From positions 1 through 46,504 of the forward strand of contig VBAH01000032.1 of assembly GCA_005884685.1 (NCBI GenBank): a DNA stretch of 46,504 nt, read 5' to 3'. This DNA is from Alphaproteobacteria bacterium (GTDB lineage: Bacteria; Pseudomonadota; Alphaproteobacteria; Rhizobiales; Xanthobacteraceae). Within the stretch, counting starts at the first letter, position 1. The number at the start of each line of letters is the position of its first letter. Below the pieces are notes generated by a model. That model had not been told where the DNA came from. It saw only the letters and a program-made list of their open reading frames with translations, and did not search any database. A program made the position numbers and the translations under genes. Of this stretch, positions 8,490-17,544 are shown piece after piece.

Positions 8490-9295
8490 AGGACGGACTT
8501 TTCCGTGATGCCGGCCTCCCTGAAGGCGGCCGCTCCGAAGTGATCGATCCCAAGCTGATCGACCGTAAAGCCCGCGCCGGTCAGCCGGTCGACGAAGTCG
8601 CGCCTGCCGTACTGGCGGACATGGTCGTCGAGCCCATAGTGCTTCCAGCGCAGCGCCGGCGTGTCGATCGCGGGATCCTCATGCGTTTCGTCGACGCCGG
8701 TTACCAGCGGGACGAGCACGATACCGAAGCCGCTGCTTTTCAGGATCCGGTGCAGCTCGGACATCGCCTTGCGGTCTTCGGGAACGTGTTCGAGCACATG
8801 CGAGCACAGCAGGACGTCGACCGACTGGTCCGCGTAGATGCGCATGTCGGTGATGTCGACCCTGTCGTCGACATCGGCCCGGTAGAGATCGGCGCTGCGA
8901 TAGCCCACGAAGGGATAGCGCCTGAACAGGACAGGCAGTCCGGCCCCCGGCGCAAACTCGATCAATCGATAACGGCGGCGCGGGTCGAAGGTCCGGAACA
9001 TCTCGACGAGATAGAGCGCGGTCAGGCGCTCGCGATCGGTGGCGTCGCAAGCCGGACAGCTGACGGCTTCGAGATTGAAGGTTTCGAACGCCGATGCCGG
9101 ATGGACGAATCCGTGGCGCGCGAGCTCGTCGGGGAATCCACCCCGCGCCGGCTTGAACGCGCGCAATCCCGTAAGGCAGACCGGGCAGCGACAGGCGCGC
9201 CCGAGATAACTGAGCAGATCGAAACGCCGGCGGAGCGATTTATTCCATCTGCGAAAGGTCTTGTAGGCTACGCCCGACTTGAATTTCGCCAGCAT
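8462..9295 (-). CDS. class I SAM-dependent methyltransferase with an N-terminal Cys motif
   Basis: The product is 277 residues from the ATG at 9295; a TTG at 9331 is also in frame. Residues 35-40 (CRCPVC) and 80-83 (CPAC) form two cysteine pairs like a small zinc-binding module. The methyltransferase fold follows, with EFAPGAG at 113-119 for SAM binding and [10 protein letters not shown] at 165-174, typical of Methyltransf_11 proteins that often act on sugars, lipids or small molecules. It lies antisense between hisA and hisF, converges with hisA and diverges from hisF. I know of no role for it in histidine synthesis; it looks like an insertion into the cluster. Confidence 0.85.
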   Translation of the reverse strand: MLAKFKSGVAYKTFRRWNKSLRRRFDLLSYLGRACRCPVCLTGLRAFKPARGGFPDELARHGFVHPASAFETFNLEAVSCPACDATDRERLTALYLVEMFRTFDPRRRYRLIEFAPGAGLPVLFRRYPFVGYRSADLYRADVDDRVDITDMRIYADQSVDVLLCSHVLEHVPEDRKAMSELHRILKSSGFGIVLVPLVTGVDETHEDPAIDTPALRWKHYGLDDHVRQYGRRDFVDRLTGAGFTVDQLGIDHFGAAAFREAGITEKSVLYVVRRSTG

Positions 9296-9355
9296 TCGTT
9301 CCACTTGGCGGCTGAACCGCGCCACGCCCAACCCGATCGTCCGGTGATCCTAGAC

Positions 9356-10132
9356 ATGTTCAAGGTCCGCGTCATTCCCTGCCTCGACGTCAAGGACGGC
9401 CGCGTGGTCAAGGGCGTCAACTTCGTCAATCTGCGCGACGCGGGTGATCCGGTCGAGGCCGCGATCGCCTATGACGCGGCCGGGGCGGACGAGCTCACCT
9501 TCCTCGACATCACGGCGAGCCACGAGAACCGCGCCACGATCTTCGACGTGGTGACGCGCACCGCAGAAGCCTGCTTCATGCCGCTCACCGTCGGCGGCGG
9601 CGTGCGCACCGTGGAGGACATCCGCAAGCTGTTGACGTGCGGCGCCGACAAGGTGTCGATCAACACCGCGGCCGTGACTAATCGCGTCTTCGTCAAGGAA
9701 GCGGCGGAGAAGTTCGGCGACCAGTGCATCGTGGTGGCGATCGACGCCAAGAAGGTGTCGAAGGAGGGCGAACCGGACCGCTGGGAGATCTTCACCCATG
9801 GCGGGCGCAATCCGACCGGGATCGATGCGATCGGCTACGCCCGCGAGGTGGTGGCGCTCGGGGCGGGCGAGATCCTGCTCACCTCGATGGACCGCGACGG
9901 CACCAGGCGCGGCTACGATGTCGCTCTGACGCGCGCCATCGCCGATGCCGTGATCGTGCCGGTGATCGCCTCGGGCGGCGTCGGCAACCTCGACCACCTG
10001 GTCGAGGGCATCCGCGACGGCCATGCGACCGCGGTGCTCGCTGCCTCGATCTTCCACTTCGGCGAATACACGGTGCGGCAGGCGAAGGATCATATGGCGA
10101 AAGCCGGACTGCCGATGCGGCTCGACCCGTGA
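9356..10132 (+). CDS. hisF: HisF, cyclase subunit of imidazole glycerol phosphate synthase
   Basis: HisF uses ammonia from HisH to close the imidazole ring. The product is 258 residues, an intact TIM barrel with Asp11 in PCLDVKDG and Asp130 in VVAIDAKK as the catalytic acids. The frame is open far upstream to 8540, but that part is antisense to the methyltransferase, and the ATG at 9356 gives the normal N terminus. Because the upstream gene points the other way, hisF probably has its own promoter in or near 9296-9355. Confidence 0.97.
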   Translation: MFKVRVIPCLDVKDGRVVKGVNFVNLRDAGDPVEAAIAYDAAGADELTFLDITASHENRATIFDVVTRTAEACFMPLTVGGGVRTVEDIRKLLTCGADKVSINTAAVTNRVFVKEAAEKFGDQCIVVAIDAKKVSKEGEPDRWEIFTHGGRNPTGIDAIGYAREVVALGAGEILLTSMDRDGTRRGYDVALTRAIADAVIVPVIASGGVGNLDHLVEGIRDGHATAVLAASIFHFGEYTVRQAKDHMAKAGLPMRLDP

Positions 10133-10140
10133 TCGCCGGT

Positions 10141-10241
10141 CGTCACTCCGGGACGGCCCGCAGGCCGGCCCGGAGTCCACAACCCCGACCGATGGTTATG
10201 GATTTCGGGCTCGCCACTTCGTGGCGCCCCGGAATGACGGG
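10141..10241. repeat. CATTCCGG...CCGGAATGACG repeat between hisF and hisE
   Basis: The shared part TGGTTATGGATT(C/T)CGGGCTCG and the end CGCCCCGGAATGACGG match the repeat at 7596-7711. The left arm here has ACTCCGGGACGGCC in place of ATTCCGGCC. It fills the hisF-hisE gap. The same element thus sits at two junctions of the his cluster. Confidence 0.85.
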
Positions 10242-10269
10242 CGCTGATGGAGATGCTAAGTCAGCCCCC

Positions 10270-10590
10270 ATGGCCTTCACGATCCACGACCTCGAAGCCC
10301 GGGTGCACCAGCGCGCCGCTGCCTCACCTGAGGAATCCTACACGCGCAAGCTGATCGACCGGGGCGTGGCGCACTGCGCCAAGAAGCTCGGCGAGGAGGC
10401 GGTGGAGACCGCGCTGGCTGCGGTCAGCGAGGATCGCGAGCACCTGATCGGGGAGACCGCGGACCTCCTTTATCATCTGCTCGTCGTACTGGAGGTGCGC
10501 GGCATCAGGCTGGCCGAGGTCGAGGCCGCGCTTGCGGCGCGCACCACCCAATCCGGGCTCGACGAGAAGGCCGCGCGCAAGGGCGGATGA
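10270..10590 (+). CDS. hisE: HisE, phosphoribosyl-ATP diphosphatase
   Basis: HisE hydrolyses phosphoribosyl-ATP to phosphoribosyl-AMP and pyrophosphate, the second step of histidine synthesis. The product is 106 residues, all alpha, with the MazG-like metal site KLGEEAVE and GETADLLYH. The ATG at 10270 is chosen; the frame runs far upstream, but that part is the shadow of hisF. The stop overlaps the coaA start as ATGA. HisE is a separate protein, not fused to HisI. Confidence 0.95.
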   Translation: MAFTIHDLEARVHQRAAASPEESYTRKLIDRGVAHCAKKLGEEAVETALAAVSEDREHLIGETADLLYHLLVVLEVRGIRLAEVEAALAARTTQSGLDEKAARKGG

Positions 10591-11561
10591 ACGAACTGGC
10601 GCAGTCCATGGAACAGCGTACCGACGACGGCTTCTCGCCTTACAGCACGTTCTCGCGCGACCAGTGGGCGGCGCTGCGCGAAGACACGCCGATGACGTTG
10701 ACGCCGGACGAAGTGACGCGCGTGCGCTCGCTGCACGACCGGCTCGACATGAAGGAGGTCGAGGAGATTTATCTCCCGGTCTCGCGCCTCCTGTCGCTCT
10801 ACGTGGCGGCGGCGCAGCGGCTGTTCATCGTGCAGCAGCACTTTCTCGGCACCGCCGAGGCGAAGGTCCCCTACATCATCGGCGTCGCGGGCTCCGTCGC
10901 GGTCGGCAAGTCGACCACCGCGCGCGTGTTGCAGGCGCTGCTCGCGCGCTGGCCGAACGTGCCGAAGGTCGATCTCGTCACCACCGACGGCTTCCTGCTG
11001 CCGAACGCCGTGCTGGCGCGTGAAGGCCTGATGGAAAAGAAGGGCTTTCCGGAAAGCTACGATCTGCCCGCGCTGCTGCGGTTCCTCGCCGACGTCAAGG
11101 CAGGCCGCCGGCCGGTGCGCGCGCCGATCTACTCGCATCTCGTCTACGACGTGATGCCGAACCAGTGGGTCGAGGTCGATCGGCCCGACATCCTGATCGT
11201 CGAAGGGTTGAACGTGCTGCAGACCGGGCAATTGCCGAAGGACGGCAAGGCGATCCCGTACGTGTCCGACTTCTTCGATTTCTCGCTCTACATCGATGCC
11301 GAGGAAGAGGTGCTGCGGCGCTGGTATGTCGACCGCTTTCTCACGCTGCGCGAAACCGCGTTCCGCGATCCGAAGTCGTACTTCCATCGCTATTCGAAGC
11401 TCGACGACAGCCAGGCGATCGAGACCGCGACCTCGATCTGGGAGCGCATCAACCTGATCAATCTGCGCGAAAACATCCTGCCGACACGGCAGCGCGCGCA
11501 CCTGATCCTGCAGAAAGAGGAGAGCCACCTGGTGCAGCAGGTGGCACTGCGCAAGTTGTGA
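10587..11561 (+). CDS. coaA: CoaA, type I pantothenate kinase
   Basis: CoaA phosphorylates pantothenate, the first step of coenzyme A synthesis, and is usually inhibited by CoA. The product is 324 residues. The P-loop GSVAVGKST at 102-110 and the family signature around [23 protein letters not shown]'s start place it in the prokaryotic type I (PanK-I) family. It follows hisE with a four-base overlap, the usual Rhizobiales arrangement, so CoA synthesis shares a transcript with the late his genes. Confidence 0.96.
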   Translation: MNELAQSMEQRTDDGFSPYSTFSRDQWAALREDTPMTLTPDEVTRVRSLHDRLDMKEVEEIYLPVSRLLSLYVAAAQRLFIVQQHFLGTAEAKVPYIIGVAGSVAVGKSTTARVLQALLARWPNVPKVDLVTTDGFLLPNAVLAREGLMEKKGFPESYDLPALLRFLADVKAGRRPVRAPIYSHLVYDVMPNQWVEVDRPDILIVEGLNVLQTGQLPKDGKAIPYVSDFFDFSLYIDAEEEVLRRWYVDRFLTLRETAFRDPKSYFHRYSKLDDSQAIETATSIWERINLINLRENILPTRQRAHLILQKEESHLVQQVALRKL

Positions 11562-11600
11562 CCCGCCTTGGGCGGTCTGTGCCCCTCGCCGATCGCATCG

Positions 11601-11705
11601 CTAGAATGGCGGCCTTTGCCGATGGCTCTCAAATTCGACATAGATCAGGCAGGCCGCCGCCGCGGCCGCCAAGACACCGATGCTCCAGGCGATAAGGATT
11701 TCCAT
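11601..11705 (-). CDS. possible small single-pass membrane protein, 34 residues
   Basis: On the minus strand an ATG at 11705 opens a 34-codon frame reading MEILIAWSIGVLAAAAAACL, then IYVEFESHRQRPPF and TAG. Residues 3-22 are uniformly hydrophobic and the tail is polar and basic, as in small inner-membrane proteins. A purine-rich GGGAAG stretch lies about nine bases upstream. It stands alone between coaA and the histidine kinase gene. An in-frame reading on the other strand (to 11765) has no protein-like character. Function is unknown; short length keeps the call tentative. Confidence 0.5.
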   Translation of the reverse strand: MEILIAWSIGVLAAAAAACLIYVEFESHRQRPPF

Positions 11706-11740
11706 GCCCCGACTTCCCTTGGGGCAAATAATGCTGAGTT

Positions 11741-11771
11741 GTACGATTCCGTACACTATCCCTAGGTATAG
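11741..11771. promoter_or_regulatory. two adjacent inverted repeats upstream of the small membrane protein
   Basis: GTACGATTCCGTAC (arms GTACG/CGTAC) is followed at once by the near-palindrome CTATCCCTAGGTATAG. They lie 36 bases upstream of the minus-strand ATG at 11705 and about 100 bases downstream of the histidine kinase stop. Such paired dyads can be operators, but no regulator can be assigned. Confidence 0.35.
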
Positions 11772-11859
11772 GGTTGCAATCGATCGTTAATGAACGCCAG
11801 CGACCGGCATCGGCGCTGCGAATCGCGGGCGCGATCCTGTGATGAGTTGCGCGGGCCGC

Positions 11860-13563
11860 CTACGCGGCAAGCGCGGCGCGGTCCGCCAACAGCGCGCCGA
11901 GCCGGTCGCGATCGAGCGGCTTCACCAGGAAATCGTCCATGCCGGCGGCAAGGCACGCCTCGCGATCCTCGCCGAACGCATTGGCGGTCAGCGCGACGAT
12001 GCGCGTGCGCCGCAGGCTCATCGCGGCCTCGGCGGCGCGGATGCGGTGCGTGGCCGCGAGCCCGTCGAGCTCAGGCATGTGGACGTCCATCAGCACGAGA
12101 TCGTAAGCCGCACCGGAGGCGGCAGCCGCGAAATAGGATTCGACCGCGGCGGCGCCGTTGGGCGCAATCGTTGCCCGGTGGCCGAGCCGTTGCAGCAGCG
12201 CGCCGGCGAGCAGCGCGTTGATGTCGTTGTCTTCCGCCACGAGAATCGACAGGCCGCCGGCCGGCGCCACCGCATGCGTGTCGAGGGTTTCTGCCATCCC
12301 GCTATCGGCTGATCTCGCGTCGCCGAAGCGGGCCGCGAGCGAGGCCGCGCGCACCGGCTTCACCAGATAGCCAGTGAACCCTGCGGCCTTGAGGTTCGCA
12401 AGCTCATGGCGCTCGGCCGGTGTCACCAGCACGATGCGCTGGGCCACCGAGGCGGCGTCGCGCGCGATCTCGCCCGCTGCCTCGGCGCCGATGCAACGAT
12501 CGACAACCAATGTGTCCCACCGGCGCGTCGGCAACAGTGCGCGTGCGGCGAGGTCATCCGCAGCGATCCGTGTCTGCGCGCCCCACCGCTGCAGGCGCTC
12601 GGCCACGAGCGGCGGCTCGATCGCCCCGGGCGCCACGATCAGGATCGATTGGCGCGAAAGGTCCGGCGCCGCGGGCGCGGCTTCGCCGGCGTCCGGCGCG
12701 GCTGGCAGCACGACCGTGAAATGGAAGGTCGCGCCCCGGCCCGGCGCGCTCTCCACGGTGAGCGTGCCGCCCATGCGCTCGACGATGCGGCGCGAGATCG
12801 CGAGCCCCAGCCCGGTGCCGCCGAACTTGCGCGTCCGGCCGTCGTCGGCCTGCTCGAACTCCTCGAACACGCGCGCCTGCGCCTCCGGCGCGATGCCGAT
12901 GCCGGTGTCGCGCACCGCAAAGCTGACTTCGTCCGGCGCGCTGCCGGGCTCGACGATCAGCGCAACGCCGCCGGTTTCGGTGAACTTCACCGCATTGCCG
13001 GCAAGATTGAGCAGCACCTGGCGCAAGCGTGCGGCATCGCCGGTCACGCAGCGCGGCACGCGATCGGCGATCGACGACGCGATCTCCAGGCCCTTCGCCT
13101 GCGCGCGCGGCGAGAGCAGCTCGACCAGCTCCTCGACTATTGCGCCGAGCGGAAACGGTTTTGCGTCGAGATCGAGCCGGCCGGACTCGATTTTGGAATA
13201 GTCCAGAATGTCCTCGATCAGCGAGAGCAGCGTCTCGCCCGAGGTCTTCACCGCCTTCGCATAGGTCGCCTGCTCGGGCGCGAGCGGGGTGTCGAGCAGC
13301 AGCCCCGCCATGCCGAGAATGCCGTTGAGCGGCGTGCGGATTTCGTGGCTCACCATCGCGAGGAAGCGGCTCTTGGCGCGGCTTGCGCCCTCCGCCTCGC
13401 GAAGCTCCCAGTTGCGGTCGGCGAGCTCCTCGGCGTGCTCCTCGGCGCCTTTGAGTTTTGCGTGGAGATTGCGGTTGAGCCAGACAAGCACTCCCATCGC
13501 GGCGCTCGCCGTGACAGCCAGCACCCCCACGACGGCGAGGGAAATGTCGAACTCCGCCCACAT
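11860..13563 (-). CDS. membrane-anchored hybrid histidine kinase with receiver domain
   Basis: The product is 567 residues. One transmembrane helix at about 8-30 is followed by a short coiled coil, then HisKA with phospho-acceptor His73 in [11 protein letters not shown]. The HATPase domain has N190, DTG at 219-221 and GGTGLGL at 248-254. A receiver-like domain at about 305-415 has lost the acidic pair but keeps Asp355 and Lys402, so it is probably a pseudo-receiver. The terminal receiver has Glu444/Asp445, phospho-acceptor Asp493 in LMDVHMP and Lys548. There is almost no periplasmic part, so the signal is probably membrane-borne or cytoplasmic. No response regulator lies beside it; a separate Hpt protein would be needed for onward transfer. 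Confidence 0.92.
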   Translation of the reverse strand: MWAEFDISLAVVGVLAVTASAAMGVLVWLNRNLHAKLKGAEEHAEELADRNWELREAEGASRAKSRFLAMVSHEIRTPLNGILGMAGLLLDTPLAPEQATYAKAVKTSGETLLSLIEDILDYSKIESGRLDLDAKPFPLGAIVEELVELLSPRAQAKGLEIASSIADRVPRCVTGDAARLRQVLLNLAGNAVKFTETGGVALIVEPGSAPDEVSFAVRDTGIGIAPEAQARVFEEFEQADDGRTRKFGGTGLGLAISRRIVERMGGTLTVESAPGRGATFHFTVVLPAAPDAGEAAPAAPDLSRQSILIVAPGAIEPPLVAERLQRWGAQTRIAADDLAARALLPTRRWDTLVVDRCIGAEAAGEIARDAASVAQRIVLVTPAERHELANLKAAGFTGYLVKPVRAASLAARFGDARSADSGMAETLDTHAVAPAGGLSILVAEDNDINALLAGALLQRLGHRATIAPNGAAAVESYFAAAASGAAYDLVLMDVHMPELDGLAATHRIRAAEAAMSLRRTRIVALTANAFGEDREACLAAGMDDFLVKPLDRDRLGALLADRAALAA

Positions 13564-13665
13564 GAGAAGAGAGTTACGCGGGCCGGCGTTGTGATTTCCT
13601 TGAAAGGCCGGCGCAGCAGCGTGAATCGTCCCGCTCAGGGTTGACGGCGCGCTAATGCCATCGCT

Positions 13666-14148
13666 TCAATTTGAACGATCGACGATCCGGCTCACAAGCT
13701 TTCGCGCCGGCGCGTGAGCGGCCGCAAACAGCGCCGCCACCGCTTCGGCACCGAGCCAGCGCGAGCGCACGTAGATGCGGTAATCTGCGGAATTGGCGCT
13801 CGAAAAGCCGACAACGAGATCTGGCGAGGCCGCCGCCGCGTCGAGCTTCACGCTTCTGGCTCGCGTGCCATTGCAGGCCGGCGGTGCATCGCCGTCATCG
13901 ACAAAAACGAAGTCGGCCTCGTCCGCGGTTGCGGCAAGCGCAATGCGAATGTCAGGCGCTGCCGCCCGAGGATCGATCCGCACCGTCAGGTCGGCGGCCG
14001 ACGTGGTGGCTGCCACCCGATAGGTCGTGTCGCCGATGGCGAGACAGGCTCGCGGTGCAGAGCCGAGCGAAAAACCAAAGGTTTGCGCCGTTGCCGGAAC
14101 CGCGATGGCGAGCGTCAGACATGCAACCACTTGAATCGAACGTGCCAC
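13666..14148 (-). CDS. putative secreted protein of unknown function
   Basis: The product is 160 residues and I do not recognise its family. Residues 1-21 (MARSIQVVACLTLAIAVPATA) look like a signal peptide with an A-x-A cleavage site, one residue over what I may quote if extended. The mature part has two cysteines, around PRACLAIG and PPACNGT, which could form a disulfide, and beta-rich repeats such as DLTVRIDP and DIRIALAA. It follows the XRE gene at 14205 on the same strand after 56 bases, so it may share its transcript. Confidence 0.6.
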   Translation of the reverse strand: MARSIQVVACLTLAIAVPATAQTFGFSLGSAPRACLAIGDTTYRVAATTSAADLTVRIDPRAAAPDIRIALAATADEADFVFVDDGDAPPACNGTRARSVKLDAAAASPDLVVGFSSANSADYRIYVRSRWLGAEAVAALFAAAHAPARKLVSRIVDRSN

Positions 14149-14204
14149 CGATCGCCCCCGCCAGTCAGGCGAGTGGCAGGGTAACGATTCGTGGTTACCA
14201 ACCG

Positions 14205-14606
14205 CTAAAGCGACGCGCGGCTTTTTTCGGGCGCAATGCTTTCGACGAGGTCGACCACCGCGCGCTGCACGCCGCCCGGCGGGATGCGCGAGAACGCGCG
14301 CAACAAGCGTAGCGAATAGGAGGTGTCGAGGAAGCCGAGGATTGCGCGCGTATCTTGGGAGCCGCTGTCGGTCCCGCCGAAGAAGAACGACACCGGCACG
14401 TCAAGTGCCCCGGCGATTCGCACCAGCCGGCCCGCGCCGACGCGGTTGACGCCTTTTTCGTATTTCTGCACCTGCTGGAAGGTGACGCCGAGCAGATTGC
14501 CCAGCTCGGTCTGCGACATGCCCTTGGCCATGCGCCGCGCACGGATGCGTTGGCCGACTTCGATGTCGTCCGAATTCGTGCTTTTCGTCTTGGATTTCAT
14601 AGGCAT
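14205..14606 (-). CDS. XRE-family regulator, PraR-like, copy 1
   Basis: The product is 133 residues with a Cro/C1 helix-turn-helix at about 15-70. The segment GMSQTELGNLLGVTFQQVQ is the recognition region, followed by KYEKG and VPVSFFF. This is the arrangement of the rhizobial regulator PraR, which controls quorum sensing and attachment genes in Rhizobium; the target here is unknown. The ATG at 14606 has GGGGAG ten bases upstream; 14600 is an alternative. It shares its core with the XRE gene at 15883, and LysR 14770-15837 lies upstream on the same strand. Confidence 0.85.
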   Translation of the reverse strand: MPMKSKTKSTNSDDIEVGQRIRARRMAKGMSQTELGNLLGVTFQQVQKYEKGVNRVGAGRLVRIAGALDVPVSFFFGGTDSGSQDTRAILGFLDTSYSLRLLRAFSRIPPGGVQRAVVDLVESIAPEKSRASL

Positions 14607-14769
14607 CGCAGCAACGCTCCCCAACTCGGTTCCAACTACCGGCCAAGCTTCGGTTGCCCAACCGGGAGTTGACCACTGTGAATCGGAGTTTGCGCACCGC
14701 TGGGTTGCGCGTTGCCCGGCGGGATATCGGGGCGGGAAGGGGTGCGGAGCGCCGCCGGGAATCCCGCCG

Positions 14770-15837
14770 TCAAGCCGTCTTGACGCGGTGCTTGGGAAAG
14801 AGCGTCCGCGAGGCCAGCCCCATGTCCGGCGGCGGCGGCGTGCCCATCAGGTCGCGCGGATGAATGAATTCATCCCCGAACCAGGGATAGCGTTTGGAAT
14901 CGAACAGCGTGCGCAGCCAGTCGATGAAGGTCGCCACGCGGCGTACGTCGCGCGCGTCCGGATGATAGGTCATCCAGATGTCGCGCTGATGCCGCACGCC
15001 GATATCGACCGGCACCAGATCGGCGCCCAGCGCCATCACATAGGTCGGCAGCCCGCCGATTCCCATGCCGAGATCGATCGCGTGCGCATGCGCAGTCGAG
15101 GTGTTGGTGCGGAACCCGACGATGCCCTCAATGCTCGGCAGGTTGAGCAGGCGCGGAATGATGTTCTCTTCCACTTGCGCCGCCTTCTGGTCGACCAGAC
15201 GATGCTGCTTGATGTCGTCGGTGCTCTTCGGCAGGCCATACAGCTCGATGTAGCGTTTCGAGGCGAACGGATAGAGGTGCATCCGCCCGAGCCGTAAGGC
15301 CTTCGCGTCCGCGCGGGCTGGCCGCTGCAGCTGCACCGCGACGTCCGCCTCCATGTGCAGCACGTCGGCAACCTCCATCGCGCAACGCAGCTCGACGATG
15401 GTGCTCGGATGTGTGCGGCAGAATTGCGCGAGCTGCGGCAGAATCCAGGCGGTGCCGAGCCCCTCGGTCACCGAGCAGCGCACCGTGCCGCGCGTGGTGG
15501 GATTCTGATCGAGGTGCGCGCGCAGTTTATGATTCGTGAGCTCCATCTCCTGCGCGATCACGTAAACGGCGCGGCCTTCGGCGGTGAGCAACAGCCCATC
15601 GGGAACGCGGTCGAACAGCCGAAATTCAAGAAGCTCTTCCAGCCGCTCGATGCGGCGGAGCACGGTGGTGGTGGCCGTCCGCAGCGCGGTTGCGGCCTTG
15701 CGGAAACTCAAAGTGCGCGCCACCACCACCAGCACGCGCAAGTCGTCCCACGGAATGCGCTCGATCAGCGCCACCCCGATGGGGTGTTTCGTTTTTGCAC
15801 TGACCCGTTGCGAAAATTTTGCCACCGAACCGAGCAC
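14770..15837 (-). CDS. LysR-family transcriptional regulator, copy 1
   Basis: The product is about 355 residues from a GTG at 15837; a GTG at 15774 is a possible later start. A winged helix-turn-helix lies at about 30-90 (LSFRKAATALRTATTTVLRR), followed by a LysR substrate-binding domain. It ends in an unusual tail containing YPWFGDEFIHPRDL, and the same tail occurs in the LysR at 16415, with YHPD and VTEGLGT also shared, so the two are paralogues. It is divergent from the XRE gene at 15883, with a 45-base gap. Confidence 0.85.
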   Translation of the reverse strand: MLGSVAKFSQRVSAKTKHPIGVALIERIPWDDLRVLVVVARTLSFRKAATALRTATTTVLRRIERLEELLEFRLFDRVPDGLLLTAEGRAVYVIAQEMELTNHKLRAHLDQNPTTRGTVRCSVTEGLGTAWILPQLAQFCRTHPSTIVELRCAMEVADVLHMEADVAVQLQRPARADAKALRLGRMHLYPFASKRYIELYGLPKSTDDIKQHRLVDQKAAQVEENIIPRLLNLPSIEGIVGFRTNTSTAHAHAIDLGMGIGGLPTYVMALGADLVPVDIGVRHQRDIWMTYHPDARDVRRVATFIDWLRTLFDSKRYPWFGDEFIHPRDLMGTPPPPDMGLASRTLFPKHRVKTA

Positions 15838-15882
15838 CCCTTGGCTATGCTACTTTACGGAGGCCGAGTTTGACAGAGAATC

Positions 15883-16386
15883 ATGCAATATCCACATGAT
15901 TCCGAAGTGAATGCCTCCCCGGCGCCCACTGATCGTGCGTCGAAGCTGAACACGCAAAGCCGGGGGAATAACTTGAACACGACACGCGACGGGGCCACCC
16001 GCAAGCGCCGGGCAGGCGCGGAGGACGTCGAAATCGGCAGGAAAATCCGTGCGTTACGGCTGGAGCGCGGGCTCTCACAGTCCGCCCTCGCCGAAGGCAT
16101 CGGGCTGACCTTTCAGCAGGTGCAGAAGTACGAGAAGGGGACGAATCGCGTTTCGGCCGGCCGGCTGCAACGCATCGCCGAGATCCTCAACACGCCCGTG
16201 ACGTTCTTCTACGGCAGCGTCGGGCCGCAGGCGAAGAAGCGCGACCCGCGCAACACGAGCCTCGCCTTCCTGCAGACCAAGGGCGCGGTCCGGCTGATCC
16301 GGGCGTACTCGGAGATCTCGTCGCGCACCACGAAATACGCGCTCGTGGTGCTGGCGGAGAGTTTGAGGAACAAGGAGAAGGGGTGA
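15883..16386 (+). CDS. XRE-family regulator, PraR-like, copy 2
   Basis: The product is 167 residues. A 45-residue polar, basic extension (absent from copy 1) precedes the HTH with GLSQSALAEGIGLTFQQVQ, then KYEKG and TPVTFFYG. The stretch TFQQVQKYEKG is identical to copy 1. ATG at 15883 is used, although the extension is poor in obvious signals and a later start is possible. It starts 45 bases from the divergent LysR and converges with the second LysR, 28 bases between stops. Confidence 0.85.
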   Translation: MQYPHDSEVNASPAPTDRASKLNTQSRGNNLNTTRDGATRKRRAGAEDVEIGRKIRALRLERGLSQSALAEGIGLTFQQVQKYEKGTNRVSAGRLQRIAEILNTPVTFFYGSVGPQAKKRDPRNTSLAFLQTKGAVRLIRAYSEISSRTTKYALVVLAESLRNKEKG

Positions 16387-16414
16387 GATGCACCCCGCGT
16401 CGCTGTCCAGCGAC

Positions 16415-17476
16415 TCACTTGTGGCGATCGTTGGCAGCGAATCCCTCAAACATCTTTACAAGCGACGCACCTCGATATTGCGTCGGCATGTCATTCGGAT
16501 GCAAAAAATCATCGCCGAACCAAGGAAACTCCTTGGCGTCAAATGATTCAATTATCCAGTCGATAGTCTTGCGTACACGCGGTATCCGGTTCACGTCCGG
16601 ATGGTATGCAAGCCATATATCCAAAGAAAGCTGAAAGTCGGGGTCAATGTCGACCGGCACAACTCGCGCGCCAATCGCGCCAGCGTAGGTTGGAAGCCAG
16701 CCAATACCCGCCCCTTTTGCGATGGTCCAATAATGGGCGCTGCTCACGTTTGTTCTAATTGAAACGAACCCCGCTTGCGGCACACCAGAAAACACTCGGT
16801 CGTAATTCTGTTGAGATGCTGTTTGATCGGCCATCTGAAGAACGAACCGATGCTTCAAAAGCTCTTCTCGAGTGTTTGGCTGCCCGTAGGCTTCGAGATA
16901 GGAGCGGCTAGCGAATAGCATCGCATGAAGACGTCCCAACCGGACGATCTTTAAATCTGGCGCCGTTGGCTTGGACAGTTGGACCGCGACCTCTGCTTCC
17001 AGCCGCAGCACGTCAGCGGATCGCATCGCGCAACTGAGATCGACTAGAAGCCGCGGATACGATTTTTGGAATTCCACTAAGCGGGGCGCAAGCCAAAATG
17101 TACCGAGACCTTCCGTCACCGCTATTTTCACTTCGCCAGCAAACGAAGGCATTGCCCGATCCCGCGCGCGCATCAAATTGAAAGATGCGGCTTCCATTTG
17201 CTCCGCCGCGGCGAAGATCTGCTCACCTTCTTTCGTGGTGCGTACTCCATCGACGTGTCTCGTGAGCACGGTCGTGCCCATCTGGCATTCGAGCTCGTCG
17301 ATCCGACGACGGAGCACATTTACAGATTGTTTGAGCCGTTCTGCGGCGGATCGAAAGCTACCGTGGCGCACAACCTCAAGGAATATTCGGACGCTTTCCC
17401 AATCCGGCGTAGTTGTACCCACCGCGAATTCTTTGCGTTCCGTAGGCGGAACACGCCTTTGCGCTAGTGGCTGCAT
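16415..17476 (-). CDS. LysR-family transcriptional regulator, copy 2, low-GC
   Basis: The product is 353 residues with HTH at about 27-85 (GSFRSAAERLKQSVNVLRRR) and a substrate-binding domain. VTEGLGTFWLAP, EAEVAVQLSKP and the tail FPWFGDDFLHPNDM align with copy 1. Its base composition is clearly lower in GC than the surroundings (26 of 60 at 16801-16860), unlike copy 1, which suggests transfer rather than recent duplication. It is divergent from the GNAT gene at 17545, as LysR regulators often are from their targets. Confidence 0.87.
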   Translation of the reverse strand: MQPLAQRRVPPTERKEFAVGTTTPDWESVRIFLEVVRHGSFRSAAERLKQSVNVLRRRIDELECQMGTTVLTRHVDGVRTTKEGEQIFAAAEQMEAASFNLMRARDRAMPSFAGEVKIAVTEGLGTFWLAPRLVEFQKSYPRLLVDLSCAMRSADVLRLEAEVAVQLSKPTAPDLKIVRLGRLHAMLFASRSYLEAYGQPNTREELLKHRFVLQMADQTASQQNYDRVFSGVPQAGFVSIRTNVSSAHYWTIAKGAGIGWLPTYAGAIGARVVPVDIDPDFQLSLDIWLAYHPDVNRIPRVRKTIDWIIESFDAKEFPWFGDDFLHPNDMPTQYRGASLVKMFEGFAANDRHK

Positions 17477-17544
17477 ACGACCCCCCTGCTCTCGGCCTAA
17501 GTTTCGCAGAGTATTTCGGAGGCGACAACTCCGGAGATTGTCAG
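17477..17544. promoter_or_regulatory. divergent intergenic region, LysR copy 2 and GNAT gene
   Basis: The 68 bases between two divergent start codons must hold both promoters or their overlap. CCGGAG about nine bases before the ATG at 17545 is a ribosome-binding site. No single operator is clear by eye; a LysR box (T-N11-A) is expected here if copy 2 controls the acetyltransferase gene. Confidence 0.45.

Noticed and set aside
8540-9355. N-terminal extension of HisF
   Set aside because: The extension is antisense to a recognised methyltransferase, and the family starts at the ATG at 9356.
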